From Bordetella parapertussis (GTDB lineage Bacteria > Pseudomonadota > Gammaproteobacteria > Burkholderiales > Burkholderiaceae_C), in the NCBI GenBank assembly GCA_945878065.1, contig CAMDXA010000005.1, forward strand, positions 1-64,000: a stretch of 64,000 nucleotides of DNA. Direction: 5' to 3'. Each line of letters opens with the position of its first letter. Positions within the stretch are counted from its first letter, which is position 1. The notes beneath the pieces are model-generated. The model made no database searches, was not told the DNA's origin, and was given only the letters and a program-made list of their open reading frames with translations. Positions 63,115 to 64,000 of this stretch are shown here, piece by piece. The translations under genes and the position numbers were made by a program.

Positions 63115-63960
63115 ATGCCGTTGCAGATCACACCCATGCAAATCGCCATCACTTTGTCGGTGGGTTTGCATGCCGGCTTGCTGGTCTTCAAATTCGCAGA
63201 CCCGCCAGGCTTTGACCGGTTGATGACGCAAAGTCCCCTGGACATTATTTTGGTGAATGGCCGCAGCGAAGGCCCTCCCCCGCTTAAACCGCAAGCTCTG
63301 GCGCAGGCCAATTTACAAGGCGGCGGTGAGGCCGCAAGCGGCCGCACCCAATCGCCCTTGCCCTTGTCGGAAAAATCGCAGGTCGGGCTGGCAGATGACG
63401 CCAGTCACGCCAAGTTGCAGCAAATGAAGCAGCAACAAACCGCGCTCTTGGCAAGCATCAAACAACACATCGCGGTCAATTCAGCCGTGCAACCCCAGAC
63501 GTCTTCGCAATCCGCTGAGCAGACACAACAACAGCGTCAGTTGCTGGACATGTTGGCTGAAATTGAACGCCGCATCGCAGAACAAAACGCCAGACCCCGC
63601 ACGCGTTATGTCAGTCCTGCGACCCGCGAAGTGAGTTTTGCGGTGTACCAAAACCACATGCGCCGTCTGATTGAAGAACGCGGCACGCGCTTTTTCCCGC
63701 AAGCCAATGGCGAAAAACTCTATGGCAGCCTCACCATGGTGCTGACCGTCAATGCCCAAGGGCGCGTGTTGACCACACAAATCCTCAAAAGCTCTGGTAT
63801 TACAGCGCTTGACCGCGCCGCGTTAGACATCGCTGCAGCTGCCGGACCATTTGGGGTATTTACCAGCGCCATGAAAAAAGAATTTGACCAATTGGCTATG
63901 GTGTCGCGCTACACCTTCAAAACCAACCAAACGGTGCAAGCCGAGTCCTCCGAGCCATGA
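63115..63960 (+). CDS. TonB-like energy transducer
   Basis: Product of 281 residues from ATG 63115: an N-terminal membrane helix (ITPMQIAITLSVGLHAGLLV), a Pro/Gln-rich periplasmic linker and a TonB-type C-terminal domain (GSLTMVLTVNAQGRVLTTQI, LKSSGITALDRAALDIAAAA). TonB links proton-motive force to outer-membrane receptors; no exbB/exbD is visible. A GTG at 63106 is an alternative start. The stop overlaps the next start (ATGA). Confidence 0.85.
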   Translation: MPLQITPMQIAITLSVGLHAGLLVFKFADPPGFDRLMTQSPLDIILVNGRSEGPPPLKPQALAQANLQGGGEAASGRTQSPLPLSEKSQVGLADDASHAKLQQMKQQQTALLASIKQHIAVNSAVQPQTSSQSAEQTQQQRQLLDMLAEIERRIAEQNARPRTRYVSPATREVSFAVYQNHMRRLIEERGTRFFPQANGEKLYGSLTMVLTVNAQGRVLTTQILKSSGITALDRAALDIAAAAGPFGVFTSAMKKEFDQLAMVSRYTFKTNQTVQAESSEP

Positions 63961-64000
63961 ACAATACCTCGACCAGAACACGGGTTAGCCGAGGTCAGCT
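63957..64000 (+). CDS. Start of a further gene (runs off the window)
   Basis: An ATG overlaps the tonB-like stop codon (ATGA) and opens a frame of 14 visible codons with no stop before the window ends. In Burkholderiales aroE often follows here, but the visible residues (MNNTSTRTRVSRG) do not show it. Too short to identify. Confidence 0.35.
   Translation, partial: MNNTSTRTRVSRGQ

Overview
The window reads as a chromosome segment of a Burkholderiales bacterium (Betaproteobacteria) of moderate GC. This rests on gene order and protein families: nrdA-nrdB, an Ala/Lys-rich histone H1-like protein, a PfkB kinase, a DUF3426 zinc-ribbon protein, prmA-accC-accB, a TlpA-like thioredoxin, mpl, and rodA near an RNase II family gene and tonB. 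Species cannot be fixed by eye. No rRNA, tRNA, IS element, integrase or CRISPR array was seen, and no gene-free stretch exceeds 300 bases.

Positions 1-37,375 are an almost continuous flagellar and motility locus. On the minus strand lie fliC (cut by the window edge), flaG, fliD, flgL, flgK, flgJ, flgI, flgH, flgG, flgF, flgE, flgD, flgC, flgB and a separate LysM/lytic enzyme gene. flgA, flgM and flgN run on the plus strand. A minus-strand block holds flgP, flgT, a LysM/FimV-like protein, a FliK-like protein and an FlhB C-domain-like protein. Next come a plus-strand FleQ-type sigma-54 activator, then motA-motB, fliS, an unknown membrane protein, fliA, flhG, flhF and flhA on the minus strand, and fliK, fliL, fliM, fliN on the plus strand. 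FlhF/FlhG, FlgP/FlgT and the FleQ-like activator point to a polar, sodium- or proton-driven flagellum with a sigma-54 then sigma-28 hierarchy rather than the FlhDC scheme; MotA/MotB look like the proton type. Sigma-54 sites precede flgB, flgA and flhA, and sigma-28 sites with 11-base spacers precede fliC, flaG, fliD and probably fliS and flgM. fliE-J, fliO-R, flhB and rpoN are not in the window.

Positions 37,449-64,000 are mostly housekeeping: miaB, a cupin protein, a membrane-anchored alpha-carbonic anhydrase, ffh, a YpjD/CcsA-like protein, a small Cys-rich protein, ampD, nrdAB behind two NrdR boxes, the H1-like gene, a PfkB kinase, DUF3426, prmA-accC-accB, tlpA, an unknown protein, mpl, DAHP synthase, tldD, a beta-hydroxyacid dehydrogenase, rodA, an RNase II family nuclease and a TonB-like protein.

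The most notable observations are: a very large hook protein (1401 residues) with four internal repeats; a 1021-residue FlgK carrying a phage-tail-like motif; a Phe/Tyr-rich leader peptide with a terminator and a competing pairing upstream of DAHP synthase, which looks like a complete transcription attenuator; a FlgJ without its muramidase beside a free-standing LysM lytic enzyme; and an adjacent FliK-like/FlhB-C-like gene pair separate from fliK.
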